A DNA stretch of 64,000 nt from Bin127 sp965200065 (GTDB lineage Bacteria > Chloroflexota > Dehalococcoidia > Lucifugimonadales > Lucifugimonadaceae): assembly GCA_965200065.1 (NCBI GenBank), contig CBDATF010000002.1, positions 558,001-622,000 of the forward strand, given 5' to 3'. Shown piece by piece: positions 34,304 through 43,700 of the stretch (its first letter is position 1; the number at the start of each line of letters is the position of its first letter). The notes beneath the pieces were generated by a model. It had not been told where the DNA came from. It saw nothing but the letters and a program-made list of their open reading frames with translations, and searched no databases. Made by a program: the position numbers and the translations under genes.

Positions 34304-34618
34304 TTATTGAATTACTTTAACGCTTACCTCCACGCCGTTCGGGACGTTAAGACGCTGCAGAACGTCCATCGTCTTGGAACTGGGCTCAACGATATCTACC
34401 AATCGCTTATGCAGCCAAAGCTCAAAGTGCTCCTGCGCGTCTTTGGTGATGTGTGGAGATCGAAGAACTGTAAAACGGCGACGTCTAGTCGGCATCGGCA
34501 CTGGACCCGAAATCTGGGCGCCAGTTCGAGTAGCAGCATCTAGGATCTGCTCAGTCGCCTGCTCCAGCAGAGGAGCATCATAACCTCGAAGCATTATTCG
34601 CATCTTGCCGGTAGCCAT
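34304..34618 (-). CDS. rpsJ: 30S ribosomal protein uS10
   Basis: 104 residues. KMRIMLRGYDAPLLEQATEQI, SGPVPMPTRRRRFTVLRSPH and KTMDVLQRLNVPNGVEVSVK are diagnostic. uS10 also serves as NusE in transcription antitermination. It follows fusA by only 8 nt, with no tuf gene between. Confidence 0.97.
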   Translation of the reverse strand: MATGKMRIMLRGYDAPLLEQATEQILDAATRTGAQISGPVPMPTRRRRFTVLRSPHITKDAQEHFELWLHKRLVDIVEPSSKTMDVLQRLNVPNGVEVSVKVIQ

Positions 34619-34626
34619 CGCTTATC

Positions 34627-36786
34627 TCACCTATTACCCAATGCTTCCAAGACGTGTTGCGGCATCGCATCGTAGTGATCAAGTTCCATGTTGAAATCAC
34701 CGAAACCAGATGTCAATGAACGCAGATCCGTAGAGTAGTTGAACGTCTCTGCCAGCGGAACGAACGCTTCAACGCTCGCAATTCCCGCCTGTCCCGGCTT
34801 CGGCTCGGAAGTCTCCATCGACTGTATCTTCGCTCGTCGCGAATTCAAGTCGCCAATCACCGTGCCCAGCATGTCGGCCGGCATCACCACTTCCTGCCGC
34901 ATGATCGGCTCGAGAAGCTGTGGCGTAGCTTTACGCATCGCCGCCTTGAAGGCCAGCGAAGCGGCAATCTGGAACGCCAGTTCAGATGAATCAGTGTCGT
35001 GCTGTGCACCATCAGTAAGCACAGCCTTAACGTCAATTACTGGATAACCGGCCAAAATTCCCGAAGAAGCGGCGTCTCTGAAACCCTTCTCAATTCCCGA
35101 GAACCACTCGGTGCTCAAAGTAGCGCCCGTGATCTCGCTCTCAAATTCAATGCCAGAACCCCGAGGCAGCGGCTCGAGTCGCAAGGTGCATACACCATAT
35201 TGACCGCGTCCACCAGTTTGGCGCACGAAACGCCCCTCGGCCTCGGCAATCGTGGAGACCGTCTCACGATACGCGACTCGCGGGCGACCGCGGTTGCATG
35301 TGACTCCGAATTCGATCCGCATCCGATCGAGGATGATCTCTAAGTGCAGTTCACCCATGCCGGACAACAGCAATTCGCCGCTCTCATCATCGGTAGAGAG
35401 TATCAATGTCGGGTCTTCATCGACCAGCTTCATCAAGGTGGAAGTTAGACGATCTTTGTCGCGGCGGCTTTCCGGTTCAATCGAAATCGACAGCACCGGG
35501 TCCGGGAATTGAATCGGCGCCATCGCAACGGGTGCGTTCACAGCCGATAGCGTGTGCCCCGTCTTGGTCGATTTCAAACCGATGGCGGCTACAATCTCAC
35601 CCGCACCCCCCTCATCTACCGGCTCTCGCACATCGGCCCGCATTCGAAGCAACCGACCGATTCGCTCTCTGTTGCGCGTCGACGGGTTGTAAACGGACAT
35701 GCCGCGCTTCAAAATGCCGGAGTAGATACGCAGGAAAATGAGTCGGCCGGCATGCTCGTCCGAGATGACTTTGAATGCCAGAGCACTCAATGGCTCGTCG
35801 TTCTTGGGGTATCTCTCGACAACCTTGTCGGGATTCAGAGGTTCAAAACCTAATGCTGGCGGCAGGTCCATCGGCGATGGCAGGTAGTCGAGAATGGCGT
35901 CAAGTAGTTGGTGCGTGCCGCGGTGTCGCAAAGCCGCACCCGCCATAACCGGGAAGATATCGAGGTTGATAGTCGCCTTGCGAATCGAAGCCTTGAGCAC
36001 TTCGGCAGAAATCTCTTCGCCGAGAAGGTACAGTTCGGCCAACTCATCGTCGAACTCGGCCACCTTGGCAATCAGTTCTTCACGGGCCGCGGTAGCCTGC
36101 TCAAGGTAATCAGCGGGAACCTCGGCTTCTCGGGGCTCAATCCGACCGGCACGATCAACCTCTACCGTAGGGTCGTCCCACTCATAGAAAAATGCCCGCA
36201 TCTCAACCAGGTCAACCACGCCCTCAAAATCGGCTTCCTGTCCGATGGGGATCTGGATCGGAACTGCGTTGGCGTAAAGACGATTGATCAACGTCGATAC
36301 TGCGTATTCGAAATCGGCGCCTACACGGTCCATCTTGTTGACGAAAACGATGCGCGGCACTCGATGTTTATCGGCCTGGCGCCAAACCGTCAACGACTGT
36401 GCCTGAACACCTGCAACCGAGTCGAGCACCACCGTCACGCCGTCCAAAACACGCAGGCTACGCTCTACTTCAGCCGTGAAGTCGACGTGCCCGGGCGTAT
36501 CGATGATGTTGATCTGATGATCGCGCCACGATACGTTCTGCGCCGCGGCGGTGATGGTAATGCCCCGCTCACGCTCCTGCGGCATGTAGTCAAGCAAAGC
36601 CGTTCCATCGTCAACCCGGCCGATCTTGTAGGTCTCGCCCGTGAAGTACAGCACGCTTTCGCTGACCGTCGTCTTACCGGCATCGACGTGCGCGATAAAC
36701 CCGGTGTTCCGCAGGTTCTTGAGCTCTTTCAGCGTTCCTTGACCGTTGGTTTCGGAAGCGGCAGATTTTTTCGATTTAGTTGTCAT
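34627..36786 (-). CDS. fusA: Elongation factor G (divergent form)
   Basis: 719 residues. GTPase motifs: G1 AHVDAGKTT at 32-40, G3 DTPGHVDFTAEVERSLRVLD and G4 NKMDRVGA. Domains II-V follow, with SGMGELHLEIILDRM and the C-terminal IGDLNSRRAKIQ and TDLRSLTSGFGDFNMELDHY. Several blocks differ from the usual EF-G1 sequence, for example VDDGTALLDYMPQERERGITI where DWMEQEQERGITI is typical, recalling EF-G2/mtEFG2-like proteins. The str-operon position and the DLNSRR and DLRSLT blocks favour the main translocase. About 26 residues precede the core. Confidence 0.93.
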   Translation of the reverse strand: MTTKSKKSAASETNGQGTLKELKNLRNTGFIAHVDAGKTTVSESVLYFTGETYKIGRVDDGTALLDYMPQERERGITITAAAQNVSWRDHQINIIDTPGHVDFTAEVERSLRVLDGVTVVLDSVAGVQAQSLTVWRQADKHRVPRIVFVNKMDRVGADFEYAVSTLINRLYANAVPIQIPIGQEADFEGVVDLVEMRAFFYEWDDPTVEVDRAGRIEPREAEVPADYLEQATAAREELIAKVAEFDDELAELYLLGEEISAEVLKASIRKATINLDIFPVMAGAALRHRGTHQLLDAILDYLPSPMDLPPALGFEPLNPDKVVERYPKNDEPLSALAFKVISDEHAGRLIFLRIYSGILKRGMSVYNPSTRNRERIGRLLRMRADVREPVDEGGAGEIVAAIGLKSTKTGHTLSAVNAPVAMAPIQFPDPVLSISIEPESRRDKDRLTSTLMKLVDEDPTLILSTDDESGELLLSGMGELHLEIILDRMRIEFGVTCNRGRPRVAYRETVSTIAEAEGRFVRQTGGRGQYGVCTLRLEPLPRGSGIEFESEITGATLSTEWFSGIEKGFRDAASSGILAGYPVIDVKAVLTDGAQHDTDSSELAFQIAASLAFKAAMRKATPQLLEPIMRQEVVMPADMLGTVIGDLNSRRAKIQSMETSEPKPGQAGIASVEAFVPLAETFNYSTDLRSLTSGFGDFNMELDHYDAMPQHVLEALGNR

Positions 36787-36902
36787 CTATCTGGTTGGAA
36801 GACGAATTCAATCGCCCAGTATATTCAACGCGCCAAATCAATGTTGGACACATTCAATGCAATGAATTATTACTGATCTTTCCCTATGCGATTTTCATCC
36901 AA

Positions 36903-36919
36903 AGCGTCAATCTGACGCT
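36903..36919 (-). promoter_or_regulatory. Small hairpin between rpsG and fusA
   Basis: AGCGTCA (36903-36909) and TGACGCT (36913-36919) form a 7-bp perfect inverted repeat around a 3-nt loop, 20 nt after the rpsG stop in transcription direction. There is no U-tract. It may stabilise mRNA or cause weak attenuation. The following 110 nt before fusA hold a TATACT hexamer but no good -35. Confidence 0.35.
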
Positions 36920-36938
36920 CATGATGATCCGAACCTGA

Positions 36939-37409
36939 TTACCACCTGAAGTGGGCGTATGCACGGTTGGCTTCAGCCATGCGCTGAAGCTCATCTTTTC
37001 TTCGGACTGCAGCACCAGTGTTGTTCGCAGCGTCGAGCAACTCTGTAAACAACTTTCTCGAGATCGGCTGACCTCTGCGGGCCCGCGCGGCGCTCACAAC
37101 CCATCTTTGCGCCAGCGCTTCGCGGCGTTCGGGACGAACCTCGCTCGGCACCTGGTACGTAGCGCCACCTACACGGCGGGGGCGAACCTCCAACAGTGGC
37201 GTCGCATTAGCCATCGCCTGCTGGAACGCTTCCAAGTCGTTCATGTTGAGACGCTGACCAAGCATTCGCAAGGCGAGATACACATTCTTACGCGCCGTGT
37301 TCTTCTTGCCGCCAATCATCACTCGATTGATGAAGCGGGCAAGCTCCTCGCTTCCATAGCGAGGATCAGGTTGCGTTGGACGCCTTTCGGCCCTTCGTCG
37401 TCTAGCCAT
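36939..37409 (-). CDS. rpsG: 30S ribosomal protein uS7
   Basis: 156 residues, the exact usual length. DPRYGSEELARFINRVMIGGK, ALRMLGQRLNMNDLEAFQQAM, VRPRRVGGATYQVPSEVRPER and the C-terminal RKDELQRMAEANRAYAHFRW are diagnostic. uS7 is a primary head-assembly protein of the 30S subunit. It follows rpsL after a 243-nt gap in which I see only a TATAAT (37630-37635 on the minus strand) without a convincing -35. Confidence 0.97.
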   Translation of the reverse strand: MARRRRAERRPTQPDPRYGSEELARFINRVMIGGKKNTARKNVYLALRMLGQRLNMNDLEAFQQAMANATPLLEVRPRRVGGATYQVPSEVRPERREALAQRWVVSAARARRGQPISRKLFTELLDAANNTGAAVRRKDELQRMAEANRAYAHFRW

Positions 37410-37652
37410 CTCTAATAGGTCGTTGAACTTCGGGTTGTCTATCTAGTCGTGTATGGTTCGGTTCGCAGCTGATGTGGGATGCACTGATACAGAAATCTAG
37501 GTATTTGTTTTTGGTCGGGAAAGGGTCGGAATTCCAGAGATTTCAGGCGCGCCTGTCGTCTACGGATTTCGACATCAACCGGGTATATGTTCTGTCTGTG
37601 TTGTGAGAATGCTACGAATTCAGCAATTAATTATAACTCTACCGACTTGAAT

Positions 37653-38081
37653 CTATGCGCCTCTCGGCGTGCCGTATTTGCTGCGACCGCGGCGACGTCC
37701 TTCGACGCCTTCGGTGTCCTTGGTGCCGCGGATCACGTGATATCTAACGCCCGGCAAATCGCGCACTCTACCGCCTCTGATCAGCACTACTGAGTGCTCC
37801 TGCAGGTTGTGGCCCTCACCAGGTATGTATGCCGTCACCTCAACGTTGTTTGACAGTCGCACCCGTGCGACCTTCCGCAATGCTGAGTTCGGCTTCTTGG
37901 GGGTGACGGTTCGGACTTGCAAGCAGACGCCCGCCTTTTGCGGCGCGCCATTCTGCAACTCCCGCGTACGCCCGGTGAACGAATTGCGTATCGCCCTCAA
38001 GGCCGGAGTCTTCGTCTTCTTGCGTGTCCGCTTGCGCGGTTTTCTTACTAACTGGTTAAGCGTCGGCAACGCGATCTCCAT
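37653..38081 (-). CDS. rpsL: 30S ribosomal protein uS12
   Basis: 142 residues from ATG at 38081; a longer TTG frame to 38108 adds nine residues unlike uS12. Core motifs: PTLNQLVRKPRKRTRKKTKTP, a Bacillus-like insertion (NSFTGRTRELQNG), TPKKPNSALRKVARVRLSNN and GRSKYGT near the end. The decoding-centre loop reads GGRVRDLPGVRYH: Arg107 occupies the place of the lysine (Lys87/88 in E. coli/M. tuberculosis numbering) whose change to Arg confers streptomycin resistance. It is first in the ribosomal supercluster, with a promoter at 38173-38201. Confidence 0.96.
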   Translation of the reverse strand: MEIALPTLNQLVRKPRKRTRKKTKTPALRAIRNSFTGRTRELQNGAPQKAGVCLQVRTVTPKKPNSALRKVARVRLSNNVEVTAYIPGEGHNLQEHSVVLIRGGRVRDLPGVRYHVIRGTKDTEGVEGRRRGRSKYGTPRGA

Positions 38082-38374
38082 CTTGTAGGTGCCGGCAACG
38101 AAGCGCAAAGTCGATATCCTTGATTGCGCGTTAAACTTAACAGCCGTTGCCTCACAACTGCTTAAACGTTAGATTTTACACTTCAACGTTTCAATGGTCA
38201 ACATATCCCAATAACAATCACGCAAGGCAATTAGCAGATACTGACTGTAATATCCTGATTGCAATTGCAGATACATATGCCAGCGCGCTGGGAATTGCGC
38301 TGACGATGCCAATTGCAACCTTGCGCGTCGACCTTTAACTCCGCCGAAACACAGTCCATGAAGTCCGATCCTGC
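38082..38374. other. Divergent control region between rpsL and the GlnR-like gene
   Basis: 293 nt, AT-richer than its flanks. It contains the predicted rpsL promoter (38173-38201, minus). For the plus-strand regulator I see TAATAT (near 38248) and two copies of TTGCAATTGCA-like or GCCAATTGCAA sequence, but no convincing -35/-10 pair. No RNA gene is evident. Confidence 0.4.
38173..38201 (-). promoter_or_regulatory. Predicted sigma-70-type promoter of the str/S10 supercluster
   Basis: On the minus strand TTGACC (38196-38201) and TAAAAT (38173-38178) are separated by exactly 17 nt. Transcription would begin near 38166, about 85 nt before the rpsL ATG. Among promoter-like pairs in the window this is one of the closest to consensus. 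Confidence 0.65.
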
Positions 38375-39100
38375 ATGACTTCCCTATTTCTATACGGATT
38401 CAACGGTCCGGAAGCAATCGCGGTCATCGACGGTCTGCGTTATCGAGACCGCAACCTGCAAATCAGCTTTGCCGAGAGCGGAATCGATAATCTCAATTCC
38501 GTCGATGCGACTCGGCAGGATGCTGTAGCGCTGGTATGGTGCATCGACGCATCGGTGCCTTTCCCAGTTCGCATCTCAAACCAGATCGCGGCGCGGGGGA
38601 TGCCAGTGGTTGCCATTGTGGATCAATCATCTGCGGAGGGCTTCGATTTCAAATCCGGGAACATCGAACTCTGTTTCAACTACGCATCTGCAGGAGAATT
38701 GATGGCACGCATCCGCACCGTCAAGTTGCGGGCATCCACTCATGCCCAACCGACCATTGTGCGCGGTGATTTGACTATCGACGTGAATAGCTTCGCCGTA
38801 TCCAAGAACGGTCGCAACATCGAGTTGACATATAAGGAGTACGAACTGCTGAAGCTTTTCGCCTCCAATCCGGGACGCGTTTTCAGACGTGAAGACATCC
38901 TCAATCGCATCTGGGGAGACGACTACTACGGAGGGACGCGAACGGTGGATGTGCACGTTCGCCGTCTCCGCAGCAAGCTGGATGATGTGAGCCACGACAT
39001 TATCGAGACGATGTGGCGAGTTGGATACCGCTTCAGCACGTCGGACATGCGCGCCAACGGGAGTTCGGACAGCACCAAGGCGACCGTATCGGTCACATAA
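38375..39100 (+). CDS. GlnR-like orphan OmpR/PhoB-family regulator
   Basis: 241 residues. The C-terminal winged-helix domain (about 130-228) is strong: ELTYKEYELLKLFASNPGRVF, GGTRTVDVHVRRLRSKL and WRVGYRF. The N-terminal receiver-like domain lacks the usual phospho-accepting DD/D/K set: the strand where the Asp should stand reads VALVWCIDASVPF. No histidine kinase gene is adjacent. This layout, and the sequence of the DNA-binding half, resemble actinobacterial GlnR, an atypical regulator of glnA and other nitrogen genes that works without phosphorylation. It directly precedes glnA, gltB, gltD and nadE, so control of nitrogen assimilation is the likely job. That is inference from homology and position. 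Confidence 0.8.
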   Translation: MTSLFLYGFNGPEAIAVIDGLRYRDRNLQISFAESGIDNLNSVDATRQDAVALVWCIDASVPFPVRISNQIAARGMPVVAIVDQSSAEGFDFKSGNIELCFNYASAGELMARIRTVKLRASTHAQPTIVRGDLTIDVNSFAVSKNGRNIELTYKEYELLKLFASNPGRVFRREDILNRIWGDDYYGGTRTVDVHVRRLRSKLDDVSHDIIETMWRVGYRFSTSDMRANGSSDSTKATVSVT

Positions 39101-39242
39101 CTGATTTGGTAAAATCGAGTTTTCGTATTCTCGCATCTCGCTCAACGCGCGGCGCACACATACGGCAAAACCAGACCGACACTCCTGACATCCAGTGATA
39201 GCGCACACAACTTAAGAAAGACTGCGAGTGCGTTAGATTTCA

Positions 39243-40670
39243 ATGAATCAGATCACTACAAGTCAGCAAGACGACTTCCGACGATCTTCCGACGACGAGG
39301 CGAGAGAGTTCGTTCTACGCTCCGCCAATCAACAGGATGTCCGCTTCATCCGTCTCTGGTTCACCGATATTCTCGGCACTGTAAAAGGCTTCGCAATCAC
39401 TGTTGACGAGCTGGAGCATGTCCTCAATTCCGGCGCCAGCTTCGACGGTGCCGTCATCGATGGACTGGCAAGGACCGACGAGGCCGATACCGTCGCAATT
39501 CCGGATGCGACCACCTGGCAACTGTTGCCCTGGCGTCCGCGGCAAGACGCCGTGGCGAGCATGTTCTGCGACCTTAGCACTCCGGATAGCGAACCGCTTG
39601 AGACCGACAGCCGTCATATCCTGCGATCTGTGATGCGGAGAGCGCGCAATCTCGGCTACGACTTTTACGTCGCGCCGGAACTCGAGTTTTTCTATGCCGA
39701 CGATATCTCCGAGTTTCGCGCCATGAGCGGCCAGCTCGCGCATCCACAAGCCGAAGTGCGCAACGTGCCCGACTCGTTGATGCGCTTCAATCGCGCCAGC
39801 CGATACTTCGACCAGACGTCGCCCGACCTGGGCGGCGCCGAGTTGCGGCGCGACGTCGTCCTTGCGCTTGAGAAGATGGGCATACCTGTCAAACACAGCC
39901 ATCACGAAGTAGGCAAAGGTCAGCACGAGATCGATCTGCGACATACCAACGCCCTGACGATGGCCGACTCAGTCGTAACCTATCGCGTCGTAGTCAAGGA
40001 GCTCGCGGCGCGCAAGGGCGGGCACGCAACGTTTATGCCGCAACCATTCGGCGACCGTCCCGGCTCCGGGATGCATACTCACATGTCGCTATTCCAGGGC
40101 GATGATAACGCCTTCTTCTCGTCAGATGAAGATGAGTTTCAGCTGTCGGAGATCGGACGCAAGTTTATTGCGGGACTGGTGAAACACGCACCCGAGATAA
40201 CGGCGATCACAAACCAGTGGGTCAACAGCTACAAGCGATTGGTGCCCGGATCGGAAGCCCCGATATTCGCATCATGGACGGCTGGGAATATGAACGACCT
40301 TATCCGTGTGCCGGCCTATCGTCCGGGATTGGAAGCCAGCATGAGGGTTGAGTACCGGGCCCCCGATGCGGCCTGCAACCCCTATCTTGCATTCTCCGCA
40401 ATCCTCGCCGCCGGACTAGAAGGCATCGAGAAGGACTACCCGCCATCAAGTCCGATAACCTCAGGGGCAAACGGAACGCATCGAGAACTTCCCAGATTAC
40501 CGCGCTCTCTGCATGAGGCCGTCTCGATAGCCGAAAAGAGCGAGTTGCTCAGGCGTCACTTGGGTGATCGCGCGCTCGACAGTTTTTGCCGCAACAAGAA
40601 CCTCGAATGGGAGGAATTCAACAGCACCGTTACCGACTTTGAGAAGAACCGATACCTTGATGTCCTATAA
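39243..40670 (+). CDS. glnA: Glutamine synthetase, type I
   Basis: 475 residues. GSI sequences: FIRLWFTDILGTVKGFAIT at the start, SFDGAVIDGLARTDEADTVAIPD, the metal-ligand APELEFFY, HHEVGKGQHEID, GSGMHTHMSLF and VEYRAPDAACNPYLAFSAIL. The enzyme makes glutamine from glutamate, ammonia and ATP in the cytoplasm. A regulator of GlnR type lies 142 nt upstream and glutamate synthase 75 nt downstream, together making the GS-GOGAT cycle. The Shine-Dalgarno is weak. Confidence 0.95.
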   Translation: MNQITTSQQDDFRRSSDDEAREFVLRSANQQDVRFIRLWFTDILGTVKGFAITVDELEHVLNSGASFDGAVIDGLARTDEADTVAIPDATTWQLLPWRPRQDAVASMFCDLSTPDSEPLETDSRHILRSVMRRARNLGYDFYVAPELEFFYADDISEFRAMSGQLAHPQAEVRNVPDSLMRFNRASRYFDQTSPDLGGAELRRDVVLALEKMGIPVKHSHHEVGKGQHEIDLRHTNALTMADSVVTYRVVVKELAARKGGHATFMPQPFGDRPGSGMHTHMSLFQGDDNAFFSSDEDEFQLSEIGRKFIAGLVKHAPEITAITNQWVNSYKRLVPGSEAPIFASWTAGNMNDLIRVPAYRPGLEASMRVEYRAPDAACNPYLAFSAILAAGLEGIEKDYPPSSPITSGANGTHRELPRLPRSLHEAVSIAEKSELLRRHLGDRALDSFCRNKNLEWEEFNSTVTDFEKNRYLDVL

Positions 40671-40745
40671 AAGTAAAACGCAGGTCGTGAATAACATCGC
40701 CAATGCGATATTAAGATTCAAGTTTAACCTGTTAGATTGCCATCG

Positions 40746-43700
40746 ATGACTTTAGAAAACAAATACGAAGAAGCCCGTCTCAAAGCCGCGGCGCGCGACG
40801 CGGAGTTTCACCGACTCGAAAATGAAGGGCTCTACCTTAAGAGTCATGAACATGACGCCTGCGGCGTTGGCGTCGTAGCCAACATCGACGGGCATGGCTC
40901 TCACGAGATCATCCAACAAGGGCTAGAGGTTCTTCGCAATCTAGGACATCGCGGCGCTTGTGGTTGCGACCCGGAGACGGGCGACGGCGCCGGCATTCTC
41001 GTGCAAATGCCGCACCATTTCATGCTCAAAGCCGCCGCCGAGTGCGGGATAACACTACCCGAAGCTACTCGATACGCAGTGGCAATGTGCTTCCTGCCGC
41101 AAGACGAGACCCTGCGACAGTATTGCCGGGAGACGCTCGAGACCAGTGCGCGTGAGCACGGCGTAGAGCCGCTCGGCTGGCGAGACGTGCCAGTAGACCC
41201 TAGGACCATCGGCGAATGGGCGCGGGCGCGGATGCCGCACATCGCGCAACTCTTCCTCAATGCACCAGAAGGCGTCAATGAAACTTTGCTGGAACGACGC
41301 CTCTACGTCATCCGAAAATCGGCCGAAAAATCAGTGCGAGAGCATATCGAAAGCATCGAAACCGGCGCCGGCACGGCACTCACCGATGATGAAACGGCTG
41401 AAATCAACGCACTCTATAACGAGTGGTACGTCTCATCGCTCTCGGCACGAACCATCGTCTACAAGGGAATGCTGATGGCCGAACAGGCCGATCAGTTCTA
41501 CAACGACCTCACGAACCCCGATTTTGAATCGCACTTCGCGATGGTTCACTCGCGGTTCAGCACCAACACCTTGGGCTCCTGGAAACTGGCGCACCCTTAT
41601 CGGATGTTGGCACACAACGGCGAGATCAACACCGTGCGCGGAAACCGCAACTGGATGTCGGCACGTGAGCTCACGCTGGAGTCGGAACTCTTCGGCGATT
41701 ACATCAGTCACATCCTCCCAATCTGTGAAACCGACGAACCGTCCGACACTGCGTCGCTGGACAATGCATTTGAAGCCGTCTACATGGGCGGACGCTCCGT
41801 ATCGCACACTGCGGCGATGATGATGCCCGCGGCTTGGTACGGCCACGAATCGATGCCACAGAACGTCAAAGACTTCTACGAGTATCACGGCGGAATCATG
41901 GAGCCGTGGGACGGCCCGGCGATGATCACCTTCACCGACGGGCACATGCTAGGAGCCGTCTTGGACCGAAACGGTCTGCGTCCATTCCGATACTCTGTAA
42001 CAACCGACAATCTGCTGGTAATGGCATCCGAAACGGGAGTTCTCGATATCCCAGTCGAGAAGATACGCTACCGCTCACGGTTGCGCCCCGGCCGTATGTT
42101 CCTCGTCGATTTTGATGCGCAGCGCATCATCGAGCCAGAAGAAGTTGCCGACAACCTTGCCTCGCACCAACCATACGGCGATTGGCTGGCAAAACATCGT
42201 TTAACAATCGAAGACCTCGACCAGCCCCAGAACGTCCCTAATATCGACCGGGAAACCATCGCGTTGCGACAGATGGTGTTCGGGTACTCGCAGGAAGATC
42301 TGCGAATGCTGATCGGGCCGATGGGCGTTACCGCACACCAGCCGCAAGGTTCGATGGGCAACGACGCGCCCCTCGCCGTCTTATCCGATAAACCGCAGAA
42401 CCTGTTCGCATACTTCAAACAGGACTTTGCACAGGTGTCGAACCCGCCGCTCGACGCTATCCGCGAGGAACTCGTCACCCAAATGGCGGTACCTATAGGA
42501 CGCCGTCCGAATCTCTTTGACGAGACGGAAGAACAGGCCCGTCTGTTGCGCGTCGACCATCCCATAATGCGAAATGCAGAGCTGGCGCAGATCAAGGAAT
42601 CTACCAGGCCGGGCATCAAGGCAATCACCATCTCGACGCTATTCCCCGTTGCTGAAGGCGCGGCCGGACTTGAAAGCGCGCTGGAGCGTATCCGCAGTCA
42701 AGCATCTTCGGCACTCGAAGAGGGGTATACCGTTCTGGTGCTGTCCGATCGCGGAGTAGACGCCGAGAGCACGTTCGTGCCATCTCTCTTCGCCACTGCC
42801 GCCGTGCATCATCACTTGATCCGTGAAAAGACGCGGACCCAGGCTGACATCATCGTCGAATCTGGGGAACCGCGCGAGGTGCACCACTTCGCGCTTCTCT
42901 TCGGCTACGGCGCCAGTGCCATCAACCCCTATCTCGCATTCGAGACATTGGCATCGATACGTGAAGCGGTCGGGAGCGACGACTCAATGCCGCTGCAGGA
43001 CCTGGCCGAGGAAAACTATCGACAAGCATCCGAAGAGGGCATCCTAAAGACGATGTCCAAGATGGGCATCTCTACTTTGCAGGGATACTTGGGCGCGCAA
43101 ATCTTCGAAGCGATTGGACTGTCGCAATCCCTGATCGACCGCTACTTCACCTGGACGAACTCCCGCATCGGCGGCATCGGCATCGAAGAGATCGCGGCCG
43201 ATGTTATCGCCAACCACGCCCGCGCATACCCGCCACTTGAGATACCGTCCAATCTCAGATTGGACCTTGGCGGTTACTACATGTGGCGCTCTACTGGCGA
43301 GAGACACATGTGGAATCCCCGCACCATCTCGCTGATACAGACTGCATCGACGGTGAACAGCAAAACCATCTATAAGCAGTTTGAAGAGGAAGCGGACCGC
43401 GAACCGGAAGGCTACATCGCGCTTCGGCAACTGCTCGAATTCGACGAAAGCAAATTCAACTCCATTTCGATTGATGAGGTTGAACCGATAGAGCAGATAC
43501 TCCCACGCTTCGCTACCGGCGCGATATCACTCGGATCCATCAGTCGTGAGGCCCACGAAACGCTGGCCATCGCCATGAACCGCATCGGCGGCCGTAGCAA
43601 CACCGGCGAGGGTGGCGAGGATGACACGAGATACGTGCCCTTTGACGCACCCGATTCCCGAAACTCCGCCGTGAAGCAGGTAGCCTCCGGCAGATTCGGC

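Noticed and set aside
35908..36876. A 322-codon plus-strand frame
   Set aside because: It lies wholly opposite fusA, shows no family motif, and fusA is certain.
40901..41278. Minus-strand frames inside gltB
   Set aside because: They are codon shadows of a 1574-residue enzyme with complete motifs.
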